63,069 bases of DNA, taken from an uncultured Prevotellaceae bacterium. Lineage in GTDB: Bacteria; Bacteroidota; Bacteroidia; Bacteroidales; Bacteroidaceae. Below the pieces are notes generated by a model. That model was not told the origin of the DNA. It saw only the letters and a list, made by a program, of their open reading frames with translations, and made no database searches. The position numbers were made by a program, and so were the translations under genes. Where the stretch lies: positions 1 through 63,069 of the forward strand of contig CACXMM010000024.1 of NCBI GenBank assembly GCA_902768785.1, written 5' to 3'. Below are positions 1-9,215 of this stretch, in pieces. The number at the start of each line of letters is the position of its first letter. Position 1 is the first letter of the stretch.

Positions 1-80
1 TTTCAGGCAAACGCAACTTTTTCCGCTTTCATGACAAAAACGGACGGAAGGAATAGGGGGACACCTTATTATATATTATA

Positions 81-150
81 GGGAGAAAGGAGACAGGAGA
101 CAGGAGAAAGGAGAAAGGAGGAAGGAGGAGGGAAAGAAAAGAGGAGGAAG
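81..150. repeat. AG-rich simple repeat upstream of the first gene
   Basis: Purine-only tract built from GGAGAAA, GGAGACA and GGAGGAA units on the plus strand, ending about 80 bases before the first gene. It resembles the degenerate heptamer tracts at 831-906 and 15690-15795. Bases 1-80 show no gene and no promoter I can defend. Confidence 0.6.
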
Positions 151-227
151 CATTTCTTAAACCGAGTATCAAAAAAACAACAGGAAGGTGCAATAAAACG
201 AAACAAAGGCCGTTTTTACAAAAAAAC

Positions 228-830
228 ATGAAAAGGCTATTCTTTATTACATGCTGTCTGTTGACATTTGTAAGTATCAAGGCACAGTGGGGTTTTGGCA
301 TCAAAGGAGGTATCGCCTCAACCACTCAGCGATTAGACGATCATTGGAATTCGAAGAGCAAGTTAGGATTATTGGCAGGTGGTCTTATCACTTACGGGTT
401 AGGTGAAAATATCGACCTTCAAGGTGAACTATACTATGCAAACAGGGGTCACAAGACAGATATTTGGCTTGGCCTTGATGCGTCCCAATCATCCGACTGG
501 TATTTCACATATCACTATCTCTGTTTGCCAGTGATGCTCAAATACTTCCCTGTGAAGGAAGGTTTCTATGTGGCTGCCGGTCCACATTTGGGTTACCTTT
601 TAGATTACAAGAACGACATCAAAAACTGGCCCTCCAATGAGCCCCGTGAGAAAATTGACTGGGAATCAGAATGCAACCGCATTGATTTCGGTTTGTCGGC
701 AAGTCTTGGAGCCATCCTGAACAACGGCATTTTTATTGATGCACGTTACAACCTCGGTCTGACAGATGCCATCAAGGACAGGAAATCCAAGAATAGAGGT
801 TTTGAGCTGAGTGTAGGATACCTATTTTAG
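228..830 (+). CDS. Outer-membrane beta-barrel protein (PorT-like family)
   Basis: 200-residue secreted protein of unknown specific role, probably a small outer-membrane beta-barrel. A typical signal peptide spans residues 1-19 (MKRLFF start, hydrophobic core, IKAQ cleavage region). The mature part opens with WGFGIKGG, as in the PorT/outer-membrane barrel family, and alternates short aromatic beta strands with polar loops. It ends in a terminal Phe (VGYLF), the usual barrel C-terminal signal. It stands alone: the neighbouring gene is convergent and separated by a simple repeat. Substrate and partners cannot be read from the sequence. Confidence 0.8.
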   Translation: MKRLFFITCCLLTFVSIKAQWGFGIKGGIASTTQRLDDHWNSKSKLGLLAGGLITYGLGENIDLQGELYYANRGHKTDIWLGLDASQSSDWYFTYHYLCLPVMLKYFPVKEGFYVAAGPHLGYLLDYKNDIKNWPSNEPREKIDWESECNRIDFGLSASLGAILNNGIFIDARYNLGLTDAIKDRKSKNRGFELSVGYLF

Positions 831-906
831 ATGAAAGATGAAAGATGAGAGATGAAAGATGAAAGATGAAAGATGAGAGATTAGAGATTAGAGATTAGAG
901 ATGGAG
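831..906. repeat. Tandem GATGAAA / GATTAGA heptamer repeat
   Basis: About ten degenerate 7-bp units (GATGAAA, GATGAGA, then GATTAGA) fill the gap between two convergent genes. It starts directly after the TAG of the barrel gene and ends just before the stop of the aminotransferase gene. Confidence 0.8.
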
Positions 907-907
907 A

Positions 908-2083
908 CTATTCAAATTTAGCCAGTAATCCATTCTCCATCCTCAACAGTCCGTCTGCCAAGGTCTTCCGTGGACAGGCTATATTCACTCGGATGAAGGC
1001 ACGGTTCGACTCCCCATACATTTCCCCATCATTCACCCACACCCGCTGTTTGTGATAAAGATCATCCACGATTTCCCTTGAGGATATACCCAGCACCGCA
1101 CAATCCACCCATACCAGATAGGTTCCTTCCAACTGGATGACAGGGAATTGTGGTAATCGTTCTGTGAAGAAATCACGAAGGAAACAGTAATTCCCAAATA
1201 AATATCTGTTCAGTTGACTCAGCCACTCAGCCCCCTCATCTGTATAAGCAGCCTCAGTAGCTATCACGCCAAAGGGATTGACATCACACACCTCATGCAA
1301 ATTGACGGCCCGATTAATACGTTCATGTCTCTTGGTATCTTTCACAATGATGTTTGCAATCTGGAGTCCTGCAATGTTAAATGCTTTTGTCGGAGCCACA
1401 CACGTAGCACTGTTCATCAGAAAATCTTCAGAAAGGGAGGCAAAGGGAGTATATTCATAATCTGGCATTACCAGTTCACAATGAATCTCATCAGCAATCA
1501 CGAAAACGTCATGTCTGAGACAGATCTCCCCTATCCTTCTCAGCTCCCCCTTCGTCCAGACCCGTCCTGCAGGATTATGGGGATTACATAGCAAGAATAT
1601 CCGTACACGCTCATCGCTGCATTTTTGCTCGAAGTCATCCCAGTCAACCGTATAGGTACCCTTCGTATAGATAAGGTGATTCTCTTCAATGATGCATCCC
1701 TGATTTCGGATGCAGGAGAAGAAGCAGTTATATACCGGTGTTTGTATCAGTACCTTGTCTCCAGGAAGTGTCAGTCCCCGTATGATTGCCGAGATAGCTG
1801 GTACGACGCCTGAAGTATAGATAAGGTCGGCGGGAGCCACCCCATGCAGTCCATGTCGTTCTCCGAACCAGCGAATCACAGTCTGGTAATAACTGTCTGG
1901 TACATGTGTATAGCCAAACACCGCATGGTCGATGCGTCGATGGAGAGCCTCAGTGATCTGTGGCAGCACAGGAAAATCCATATCAGCCACCCATAGCGGG
2001 ATAACATCCTCTTCCACGGCCTCATCCCATTTCACACAGTTAGTGTGTCGGCGTGGGACTACCTGATCAAAATCGTACTTCAT
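908..2083 (-). CDS. MalY/PatB-type PLP-dependent aminotransferase / C-S lyase
   Basis: 391-residue fold-type I PLP enzyme of the MalY/PatB group. Family members split C-S bonds (cystathionine beta-lyase activity) or act as aminotransferases in the cytoplasm. The Schiff-base lysine is K233 in APTKAFNIAGLQ, the CNPHNPAGRVW motif lies at about 166-176 and the PLP-ring Asp region VIADEIH at 195-201. The length is normal for the family. It lies 11 bases downstream of the DUF3737 gene on the same strand and is probably co-transcribed with it. Whether it makes homocysteine, H2S or another amino acid cannot be decided from sequence. Confidence 0.9.
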   Translation of the reverse strand: MKYDFDQVVPRRHTNCVKWDEAVEEDVIPLWVADMDFPVLPQITEALHRRIDHAVFGYTHVPDSYYQTVIRWFGERHGLHGVAPADLIYTSGVVPAISAIIRGLTLPGDKVLIQTPVYNCFFSCIRNQGCIIEENHLIYTKGTYTVDWDDFEQKCSDERVRIFLLCNPHNPAGRVWTKGELRRIGEICLRHDVFVIADEIHCELVMPDYEYTPFASLSEDFLMNSATCVAPTKAFNIAGLQIANIIVKDTKRHERINRAVNLHEVCDVNPFGVIATEAAYTDEGAEWLSQLNRYLFGNYCFLRDFFTERLPQFPVIQLEGTYLVWVDCAVLGISSREIVDDLYHKQRVWVNDGEMYGESNRAFIRVNIACPRKTLADGLLRMENGLLAKFE

Positions 2084-2094
2084 AGTCGTGAGTT

Positions 2095-2940
2095 TTATGA
2101 TCTAACAATGATCTTGCAATCAGCAGGTTGTTTGATGTGCTCGTCAATCGTGACGCTACCCACGAAGTCAGCCACCACTTTACCCGTCCGCGGATTCTTG
2201 ATATTTGTCACACCGCCTTGAATTGTTGCCTGCACGTCTGAGTCTTCGAACATCCGGTCACAATCTTCACCAAAGGTACAATCCTCAAGCACCAATTGTT
2301 CTACATAACAGAGCGGCTGTTCCCCAGTGATATGACAGCGTACCAGTTTCAAGTTCTTCGAATGCCATCCCAGATATTCCCCGTTCAGCTCACTGTCATA
2401 AACCGTCACGTTCTCACATTCCCAGAACGAGTCTTTTGTCGTGATCTTGGCACGATGCACCTCAACGTTCTTACAATATTGGAATATATATTTTGACTCG
2501 CAGTCAAGGTCTTCTACATACACATTCTCGCAGAACATAAAAGGATAAGTTCCCTCACGTAAGACAACGTGCTTTGCCCGTAGGTTCTTGATACGCCATA
2601 AAGTTTCATCAGCATCCTTGAACTGCACATTTTCCAGTTCCACATTCTCCATCTCACGGAACAGTTTGGGCGCGTCGATTACCGTATCTCTCATCGTCAT
2701 GTCTTTGCTATACCAGATAGCCGACCGCGATCCCACCTCGAAATAACAGTTGGTGATGACCGATCCGTCCACGTGCCACCATGGATACTTCCCGATGAAA
2801 CGACATCCATCGGCCTCGATGTTTGCGCAGCATTTGATTCCCGACTCGCCCTCGGTGATCGTTACCCCTTCCAATCGCGTATCACGAATGCCGAACAACG
2901 GTCGTTCACCTCCGAATTGTTTGTTTTTTATTAGTTCCAT
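2095..2940 (-). CDS. DUF3737 family protein (parallel beta-helix, pentapeptide-like)
   Basis: 281-residue protein of the DUF3737 family, with no known function. The repeating pattern of short strands (NVxVxDxxxxG-like, for example ENVTVYDSELNGEY and KNLKLVRCHITGEQ) predicts a right-handed beta-helix. I place the start at MELIKNKQFGGERPLFG because family members begin with this ENKxFGxERALYG-like sequence. Upstream in-frame Met codons are close to, or inside, the predicted -7 element at 3000-3008. There is no signal peptide, so it is probably cytoplasmic. It is the first gene of a two-gene unit with the PLP enzyme. Confidence 0.85.
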   Translation of the reverse strand: MELIKNKQFGGERPLFGIRDTRLEGVTITEGESGIKCCANIEADGCRFIGKYPWWHVDGSVITNCYFEVGSRSAIWYSKDMTMRDTVIDAPKLFREMENVELENVQFKDADETLWRIKNLRAKHVVLREGTYPFMFCENVYVEDLDCESKYIFQYCKNVEVHRAKITTKDSFWECENVTVYDSELNGEYLGWHSKNLKLVRCHITGEQPLCYVEQLVLEDCTFGEDCDRMFEDSDVQATIQGGVTNIKNPRTGKVVADFVGSVTIDEHIKQPADCKIIVRS

Positions 2941-2999
2941 ATAATATTCCATCATTAGTAGGTGAGCACTATGCAGAAGCCTCTCCCCTATTTCCGTTT

Positions 3000-3008
3000 G
3001 CAAAGATA
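3000..3008 (-). promoter_or_regulatory. Predicted promoter (-7 element TATCTTTGC) of the DUF3737-malY unit
   Basis: Matches the Bacteroidetes -7 consensus TAnnTTTGC on the minus strand. The -33 element is not clear. It would give a leader of about 50 bases before the start at 2940. Confidence 0.55.
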
Positions 3009-3126
3009 CAAAAGAAAAACGAGATAAAAGTAATAGAAACCGTCCTAATATGTCCTATTTTTCCACAATCATGCAAATAATAAGTACAAAAAATGTGAAA
3101 ACCCATCTTCTTTAAAATAGTTTTTA

Positions 3127-3135
3127 TACTTTTGC
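3127..3135 (+). promoter_or_regulatory. Predicted promoter (-7 element TACTTTTGC) of ino1
   Basis: TAnnTTTGC match about 40 bases upstream of the ATG at 3174. It overlaps an in-frame TTG at 3132, which argues against that codon as the start. No clear -33 TTTG is seen. Confidence 0.6.
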
Positions 3136-3173
3136 ATCAAATTAAGGAAACAAAATCAAAAGAAATTAGAGAA

Positions 3174-4502
3174 ATGGGTAAAACAAATGTAAAGCCTGCT
3201 GAGGGAAAGCTTGGAATCCTCATCGTAGGCTGTGGTGCAGTTTCCACTACATTCATGACAGGTGTACTGATGACCCGCAAGGGATTGACCAAACCTGTCG
3301 GTTCCATGACACAGTATGACAAGATTCGTATCGGTAAAGGAGATGATAAGAAATACCTCCCCTATAGTGAGGTCGTGTCGATGGCAAAACTTAGCGACAT
3401 TGTCTTCGGCACCTGGGATGTCTATCCCCAAAACGCTTATCAAGCAGCGATGTACGCCGAGGTATTGAAAGAGAAAGACATCGAGCCTGTACGTGATGAG
3501 CTGGAGAAAATTGTTCCGATGAAAGCTGCTTTCGACAAGAACTACGCTAAGCGTCTTGACGGTGACAACGTAAAGGATTGCAAGACACGCTGGGAGATGG
3601 TTGAGGCATTGCGTGAGGATATCCGTAGCTTCAAGCAGGCCAATGACTGTGCTCGCATCGTAGTACTTTGGGCTGCCTCCACTGAGATTTTCGTACCTGT
3701 AGAGGAAAGCGTACACTACAAGCTCGCCGATTTAGAAGCAGCGATGAAAGCCGATGACAGGGAGCATGTCGCCCCATCTATGTGCTATGCCTATGCTGCT
3801 CTCTCCGAGGGCGCTCCGTTCATTATGGGTGCCCCCAACACCACAGTTGACATCCCCGCTATGTGGGAATTGGCAGAGAAGACGCAGATGCCTATCGCCG
3901 GTAAGGATTTCAAGACGGGTCAGACATTGGTGAAGAGTGGTTTCGCCCCGATAATCGGCACCCGCTGTTTAGGTCTTAGCGGTTGGTTCTCCACCAACAT
4001 CTTAGGAAACCGCGACGGTCTGGTGCTTGACGAGCCCGCCAATTTCCGCACAAAGGAAGTATCCAAGCTCTCTACCCTGGAGACCATCCTGAAGCCTGAG
4101 ATCCAGCCCGACCTCTATGGTCACGGCAATGATGAAGATACACAGTATTATCATAAGGTACGTATCAATTACTACCCACCGCGTAATGACAATAAGGAAG
4201 GCTGGGACAATATCGACATCTTCGGATGGATGGGCTATCCCATGCAGATCAAGATTAACTTCCTCTGCCGTGACAGTATCCTCGCAGCACCGCTCTGCTT
4301 AGACCTCTGTCTGCTGAGTGACCTGGCAGCACGTGCCGGTCGTTATGGCATCCAGCGTTTCCTGAGCTTCTTCCTGAAGAGTCCGATGCACGACTACACC
4401 CAAGGGGAAGAGGCAGTGAACCACCTCTATCAGCAATACACCATGTTGAAGAATGCGATTCGCGAGATGGGTGGCTATGAGCCTGATGAGGAGATTGATT
4501 AA
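3174..4502 (+). CDS. ino1: Inositol-3-phosphate synthase
   Basis: 442-residue NAD-dependent cytoplasmic enzyme that converts glucose 6-phosphate to myo-inositol 3-phosphate. Visible features are the Rossmann motif GILIVGCGAVSTTF near the N-terminus and the conserved block MPIAGKDFKTGQT, which carries the family's catalytic lysine region. In Bacteroidetes this family feeds inositol lipid and sphingolipid synthesis. The usual neighbours for that pathway (phosphatidyltransferase, phosphatase) are absent here. The stop overlaps the start of the next gene (TAATG), so translation of the two is probably coupled. The start was chosen because the predicted -7 element covers the earlier TTG. Confidence 0.92.
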   Translation: MGKTNVKPAEGKLGILIVGCGAVSTTFMTGVLMTRKGLTKPVGSMTQYDKIRIGKGDDKKYLPYSEVVSMAKLSDIVFGTWDVYPQNAYQAAMYAEVLKEKDIEPVRDELEKIVPMKAAFDKNYAKRLDGDNVKDCKTRWEMVEALREDIRSFKQANDCARIVVLWAASTEIFVPVEESVHYKLADLEAAMKADDREHVAPSMCYAYAALSEGAPFIMGAPNTTVDIPAMWELAEKTQMPIAGKDFKTGQTLVKSGFAPIIGTRCLGLSGWFSTNILGNRDGLVLDEPANFRTKEVSKLSTLETILKPEIQPDLYGHGNDEDTQYYHKVRINYYPPRNDNKEGWDNIDIFGWMGYPMQIKINFLCRDSILAAPLCLDLCLLSDLAARAGRYGIQRFLSFFLKSPMHDYTQGEEAVNHLYQQYTMLKNAIREMGGYEPDEEID

Positions 4503-6250
4503 TGAAACCTGACAAATATAGAAGCAAGACAGCAGTGAGAGTGCTCCTCTCGCTGCTGTTTTTAACATTAGTGGCCCTGTTCGTATTGGTGCTGCTTCCT
4601 CTGATACCCCCCACAGAGGAACAGCTCAGCAACAGTACCGCTCAACTCGAATACAGCACCTGCTATGAGATACACATCGATGGGAGCCCCGTCTTCTACC
4701 TAAGTGATTACGACAACTGGACCACTAGTAAACTGTCCATCAGCGAACAGGACCTGCCTTACAACACACAAACGGTCACAGGAATCTGGACAAGGCGCAC
4801 CTTCACCCCTCTCTGCTATGGTCGTTTGATTGCCGAAGGCACCGACCCCACCCCGTGGGAACAAGAAGAGAACGCAAGGATTCGCCAGACGTTGGGTCAT
4901 CGGCGACCCGTTCTACAGCAGCGTATCCTCAACCTTCGGAAAAGGATTGATGAACTGCATTATTTCCTTCGTGTTCATGACGTATCAGACGAAGGCTACA
5001 ACACCATTGCTGACTATGAGGCAGCAGCCCAACAGGAGCTGACGGATGCTCAGGCAATTCTTGGCATCATCTCCGACAGCACACGTCTGGATAAGATGCA
5101 GGTACGGTTCATCCAGCGCTATACCCTTTTGCAAAACGACTCTTCCGGCAACTGGCATCGCATTCCATGTCATATCTTGGAGATGGATGCTCCCAGACAG
5201 ATCTGTCTTATACAGAGCAAAAGATGGCGGAAACTCCCCCACTCACAGGCTGTCTATGACAACGCAATATCAGATGCCTATCGTCATCGCTCCGACTCCC
5301 TGCTGTTTGCCCGCCAGGACACGACCAAAGCCACCGTCTTTTATAAGGACGCCCATTATCATGGAGAAACCAACCGACAATGGATTCCTCAGGGTCACGG
5401 CATCCTGAGCAGTCACGACGGTCGGATCTATGATGGTATGTGGAACGAAGGTAAGCGCAACGGCTTCGGCATTCTGCTCAACTCCGACGGTGCCGTGCGC
5501 ATTGGTGAGTGGGAAGACGATGTCTACCAAGGTGAACGTCCTATCTATACCACCGAGCATATCTATGGCATTGATATCTCCCGTTACCAACATGATATCG
5601 GGAAGAAGCACTATACCATCGACTGGGACAAGATTCGTATCACCCATTTAGGATCGAAGAGCAAGAAACGGATCAGCGGTATTGTTGACTATCCCGTTAA
5701 CTTCTGCTATATCAAGAGCACCGAGGGTACAACCATTACCAATAAGTACTATGCCAACGACTATGCCAATGCCCGCAAACACGGCATCCGTTGTGGTGCC
5801 TATCATTTCTTCTCTACGCGTACCAGCGGTACCCAGCAAGCACAGTATTTCATCATGAACACCCATTTCAAGCAAGGTGATCTTCCCCCTGTACTCGATG
5901 TGGAACCCTCGGCAGCGCTCATCAAGGAGATGGGAGGAACAGAGGTGTTGTTGAACCGCATCCGTGTATGGATGAAAGCTGTGGAGAAGCACACAGGTGT
6001 CAAACCGATCCTTTATGTCAGTCAGAACTTCATCAACAAATACCTGGTTGATGCCACCGACATCAAAGAAAACTACCAGATGTGGATAGCCCGCTATGGG
6101 GAGTATAAGCCAGATGTAAAACTGGCCATCTGGCAGTTGAGTCCAGATGGCCATGTCAGTGGCATTCACGGTGAGGTTGACATCAATATCTTCAACGGCT
6201 ACCGTGATCGCTTTGAGGAGTTTCTCGAGAGTAACTGTATTCAAAAGTGA
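4502..6250 (+). CDS. Membrane-anchored GH25 muramidase with MORN repeats
   Basis: 582 residues. A single N-terminal membrane segment (about 14-37) is followed by a helical region with no recognised domain (about 120-210). Two MORN-type repeats follow (YDGMWNEGKRNGFG near 310-323, and RIGEWEDDVYQGE to 345), then a C-terminal GH25 lysozyme domain (about 354-575). GH25 acidic residues are visible: D358 in YGIDISRYQ, and D466 and E468 in LDVEPS. GH25 enzymes cut the MurNAc-GlcNAc bond of peptidoglycan; the anchor suggests action in the periplasm. It overlaps ino1 by one base, which implies coupled expression. The pairing with an inositol-phosphate enzyme is unexplained. Confidence 0.88.
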   Translation: MKPDKYRSKTAVRVLLSLLFLTLVALFVLVLLPLIPPTEEQLSNSTAQLEYSTCYEIHIDGSPVFYLSDYDNWTTSKLSISEQDLPYNTQTVTGIWTRRTFTPLCYGRLIAEGTDPTPWEQEENARIRQTLGHRRPVLQQRILNLRKRIDELHYFLRVHDVSDEGYNTIADYEAAAQQELTDAQAILGIISDSTRLDKMQVRFIQRYTLLQNDSSGNWHRIPCHILEMDAPRQICLIQSKRWRKLPHSQAVYDNAISDAYRHRSDSLLFARQDTTKATVFYKDAHYHGETNRQWIPQGHGILSSHDGRIYDGMWNEGKRNGFGILLNSDGAVRIGEWEDDVYQGERPIYTTEHIYGIDISRYQHDIGKKHYTIDWDKIRITHLGSKSKKRISGIVDYPVNFCYIKSTEGTTITNKYYANDYANARKHGIRCGAYHFFSTRTSGTQQAQYFIMNTHFKQGDLPPVLDVEPSAALIKEMGGTEVLLNRIRVWMKAVEKHTGVKPILYVSQNFINKYLVDATDIKENYQMWIARYGEYKPDVKLAIWQLSPDGHVSGIHGEVDINIFNGYRDRFEEFLESNCIQK

Positions 6251-6263
6251 GAACAGAGAGGTG

Positions 6264-6278
6264 AGAACTCCCAGTTCT
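6264..6278. terminator. Weak hairpin between convergent genes
   Basis: AGAACT-CCC-AGTTCT, a 6-bp stem in the 31-base gap between convergent genes. It has only short T runs, so it may act as a weak bidirectional terminator or not at all. Confidence 0.3.
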
Positions 6279-6281
6279 TCA

Positions 6282-7136
6282 TTATTCTTCCGGTGCCTGG
6301 TCAATGAGCTCCATAAACTCATCGAGCTTCGGCGTGATGATGATCTGGGTGCGGCGGTTGCGCTGCTTACCCACCTCGGTATTGTTACTGGCCAATGGAT
6401 TATATTCGCCACGGCCACCGGCAGTGAGACGCTTGGGATCCACTCCGTAGTTGTTCTGCAGATACTGTACCACACTGGAAGCGCGCAGACAAGAGAGGTC
6501 CCAGTTGTTTCGGATATTCTCGCGAGAGATGGGCACATTGTCAGTATTACCCTCCACCAGCACATCATAGTCCTTGTAGTCCATGATGATCTTGGCGATC
6601 TTCGACAAGGTCTCGGCCGCACGATCGTTGATTTCATACGAGCCGCTCTTGTAGAGCATATTGTCAGCCAGTGAGATATACACCACACCCTTCAGCACCT
6701 GCACATCCACCTCTTTCAGTTCCTCCTTGCTCAGCGAACGTGTCAGGTTGTTCGTCAGTACCATGTTCAACGAATCACTCTTGCTCTTTACGTCCACCAA
6801 ATGACGGATATACTGGTTCGACTCGTTGATCTGATCCACCAGTTTCTCGATGGAGATATTGTTCTGGTTTGCATTCGTCAGACTCTTGTCGAGTGAGCGC
6901 TGCAGGGCGGCATACGCCTTCTTCTGCTGGGCCAGCTGCTCCTCCAGAGAGGTCACGCGGGCATTGGCAGCAGCCAGTTGCTCCTTTGTCACCTGGAAGT
7001 TCGTGTTCAATTCCTTATTCTCATTCATCAGGTTCTGATTGTCTAACCGACAGTTATCAAGATCCTTTTTACTGGCACAGCTGCTTACGAGGAGTACGAC
7101 AGCCATTGCCGACATGGTTAAAATACTTTTTCTCAT
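6282..7136 (-). CDS. OmpA-family lipoprotein with coiled coil
   Basis: 284 residues. A lipoprotein signal (lipobox LVSSC, C20) is followed by a long charged coiled coil (about 25-115) and a C-terminal OmpA/MotB-type peptidoglycan-binding domain (about 150-275). The domain holds VEGNTDNVPI, the region after LSCLRASSVVQYL, and the GRGEYNPLASN...RNRRTQI signature. It probably anchors the outer membrane to peptidoglycan. It is monocistronic and convergent with the muramidase gene. No good -7 promoter match is seen in the 260-base gap upstream, only an imperfect TGAATTTGC on the minus strand near 7226. Confidence 0.9.
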   Translation of the reverse strand: MRKSILTMSAMAVVLLVSSCASKKDLDNCRLDNQNLMNENKELNTNFQVTKEQLAAANARVTSLEEQLAQQKKAYAALQRSLDKSLTNANQNNISIEKLVDQINESNQYIRHLVDVKSKSDSLNMVLTNNLTRSLSKEELKEVDVQVLKGVVYISLADNMLYKSGSYEINDRAAETLSKIAKIIMDYKDYDVLVEGNTDNVPISRENIRNNWDLSCLRASSVVQYLQNNYGVDPKRLTAGGRGEYNPLASNNTEVGKQRNRRTQIIITPKLDEFMELIDQAPEE

Positions 7137-7398
7137 ACTGTATTTCCTTTCAGTTTTGGTTAATAATCACTTGAATAATCGGGAACAGAAAAAGGCGTCC
7201 GCCCGTTTCACGATGCAATAATAATGCAAATTCATGAAACAGTCACCATAAAACGAATAAAGTTGCATTTGTTTATGGAAATTTAACGACATTTTCCACA
7301 ATGGGAGAGCAATCCACGCACTCCCTTCCAGAAAGAAATAAACGTTCCACCGTCGATGGTCATCCATGCCGCCAGACAGCATCAGCAGGATCTCATTG

Positions 7399-8211
7399 TC
7401 AGATATCCTGTTCCTTTTGCCTGGGCAGCTGTTTCACCGGAAAGGTGAAATAGGTATCGGGAAAGGGCTCATCCTTTAAGGTAAAGTGCCACCACTCCGT
7501 ATCAAGGGCCTTGAAGCCATGGGCAAGCATCGCCTTACGGAGTATCATACGGTTGGCAAACTGCTCTGCTGTGATACTGCGGTGAGCCAGACTCTTGCTG
7601 TTGTCACCCGTATATTCCCCTGTTTCTGGATTACCGCAGAAATCAGGATGGCTCTCCGGACCGAACCAATCGAAGGTACCACCCATATCAAGTTCCTTCT
7701 CCGTGTTCATGTCGAAGAGTGTCAGATCCACGGTGCTGCCACGGGTATGACCGCTCCGTTCGTAGATATACTCCTGTTCGAAGAGAACACTCTTGTCGAG
7801 GTCGGGATAGAAATATGTCTTCATCTCCGTGGCAGAGAGATCGGCAGCCCAGCGCACAAAATGGTCCACGCCCTTCTGCGGACGGTAAGCATCATAGATT
7901 TTCAGGCGGTAGCCCTTACTGCGCACATCATCACTCACGGCCCTCAAAGCCTCGGCAGCCTTCTTTGTCAGCAGGGCTGTCGGCTCCTCATATCCCTCAA
8001 TACGCTCACCAACGAAATTATACGTACCGAAATAGCGTATTTCCAGGATGGCATCGGGCACGGCATCGGTAAGGGTCACGAACTGACTGCTGTCGTTCGT
8101 TGGACTGACGGCTCTGATGTCATCAGGATCAGAGCAGTAGATAATTAAACATGCACAGCCGATTACCAACAAGATGGCAGCGGACAGCCAAAAACTGGTC
8201 TTTCTCGTCAT
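7399..8211 (-). CDS. VanX/DdpX-type D-Ala-D-Ala dipeptidase (M15D)
   Basis: 270-residue zinc dipeptidase of family M15D, which hydrolyses D-alanyl-D-alanine. An N-terminal hydrophobic segment (about 8-27) exports it or anchors it to the membrane. Zinc and catalytic motifs are present: SGHTRGSTVDLTL (the SxHxxGxxxD-type ligands) and EWWHF near the C-terminus. No vanH, vanA or vanRS genes are nearby, so a housekeeping role in wall turnover or dipeptide use is more likely than glycopeptide resistance. It lies 22 bases downstream of the DUF4468 gene on the same strand and probably shares its transcript. Confidence 0.88.
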   Translation of the reverse strand: MTRKTSFWLSAAILLVIGCACLIIYCSDPDDIRAVSPTNDSSQFVTLTDAVPDAILEIRYFGTYNFVGERIEGYEEPTALLTKKAAEALRAVSDDVRSKGYRLKIYDAYRPQKGVDHFVRWAADLSATEMKTYFYPDLDKSVLFEQEYIYERSGHTRGSTVDLTLFDMNTEKELDMGGTFDWFGPESHPDFCGNPETGEYTGDNSKSLAHRSITAEQFANRMILRKAMLAHGFKALDTEWWHFTLKDEPFPDTYFTFPVKQLPRQKEQDI

Positions 8212-8233
8212 GGTAGTATCTTGACTTCGTTAT

Positions 8234-8962
8234 TTACCAATCGTCATTGTCATTACCCACCAGACCGTTCTTCAATGCTTCCTCCACCTTATCGATGATG
8301 GCGTTTGAATAAGCATGGGTCATCACAAGGGCCTTGGCACAGGTTCGTTTCTGCGCATCCTTCTCCACGAAAGGATAATGCCGGGCTATCTCCCATTGTT
8401 CATCATAGAGATAGGCATTGGTCTTATCATCCTTCTTACGTTTCGAATCACCATAGGTACGTTGGTCTGGCTCGGGAAAGCTGAGCCATCCACCACTGAC
8501 ATCGGCCATGATGTCATAGCTCTGTACGGTGTAGGTGACACGCACACGCCCTTCCTTTATATCGAGACGGATCACGGGCGTGATACTGACAGAATACTTG
8601 TTCAGCGTACCGATATGCTCCACGATATTGAGGATGGTGGAAGAGATGATAATGCAGCCAGCCTCCTTGTCATTCAATGTAATGGCCCCACGGTCCTTGA
8701 AGGTGGCAGTAACCCAGTAGTTCAAGGCCAGATATAACTGTTGCTTCGTCTTTCCCGGTGCCTCCACAACCTCTTGATAGGTCAGGCTCTCGTTTTTGTC
8801 GAGTGTCAGCTTCTGAGAAAGGTTCATGGCAGCATCGAGCCACTTCTCTCCATAGCGTTGCTTGGCATATTTCTCCAGATCGGCAGCTTTCATCACCTGT
8901 GCCTGAACGCCCAGGGTTGCCAGCACCACGGCAGCTGCCAGTGCAAAGATCTTTTTCCTCAT
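8234..8962 (-). CDS. DUF4468 domain-containing secreted protein
   Basis: 242-residue exported protein with a clear signal peptide (MRKKIFALAAAVVLATLGVQA). The region around residues 35-150 (LTYQEVVEAPGKTKQQLY, then a beta-rich section with VRVTYTVQSYDIM) matches DUF4468, a family with a TBP-like fold found in Bacteroidetes and without known function. The ATG at 8962 is chosen because the earlier in-frame start is a TTG. A -7 promoter element lies at 8988-8996. It is probably the first gene of a unit with the VanX-type dipeptidase. Confidence 0.8.
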   Translation of the reverse strand: MRKKIFALAAAVVLATLGVQAQVMKAADLEKYAKQRYGEKWLDAAMNLSQKLTLDKNESLTYQEVVEAPGKTKQQLYLALNYWVTATFKDRGAITLNDKEAGCIIISSTILNIVEHIGTLNKYSVSITPVIRLDIKEGRVRVTYTVQSYDIMADVSGGWLSFPEPDQRTYGDSKRKKDDKTNAYLYDEQWEIARHYPFVEKDAQKRTCAKALVMTHAYSNAIIDKVEEALKNGLVGNDNDDW

Positions 8963-8987
8963 ATTCAATTTAGATAAACATTACCGT

Positions 8988-8996
8988 GCAAAGGTA
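8988..8996 (-). promoter_or_regulatory. Predicted promoter (-7 TACCTTTGC) of the DUF4468 gene
   Basis: Exact TAnnTTTGC match on the minus strand, 26 bases upstream of the start codon. The -33 element is not obvious. Confidence 0.6.
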
Positions 8997-9215
8997 CAAC
9001 ATTTCAATGAAAAAAGTATCATCATTGTCAAGAAAAGTAGTTTTTTGCAAATTACCGGCATGCATATTTTTATGAATTATTCTGACAAGTGACCTTCTGA
9101 GAATGCCTTCAAAACAAAAAAATCGATCGGTTGGTCGCAAAAACGCGATTCTGGAGAAGTTTGCTAAAATCCTGGGAAACAGGCACTTTAGTCAAATCCG
9201 CCATTCCTGTCTCGC

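Noticed and set aside
3132-3173. Earlier TTG start for inositol-3-phosphate synthase
   Set aside because: The TTG lies inside the predicted -7 element, and family proteins begin near the ATG at 3174.
5648-6688. 346-codon minus-strand frame across the GH25 and OmpA genes
   Set aside because: It crosses two well-supported genes in other frames and has no domain.
7399-8211. Vancomycin resistance determinant
   Set aside because: Only a VanX-type dipeptidase is present, with no vanH, ligase or regulator. Housekeeping dipeptidases of this family are widespread.
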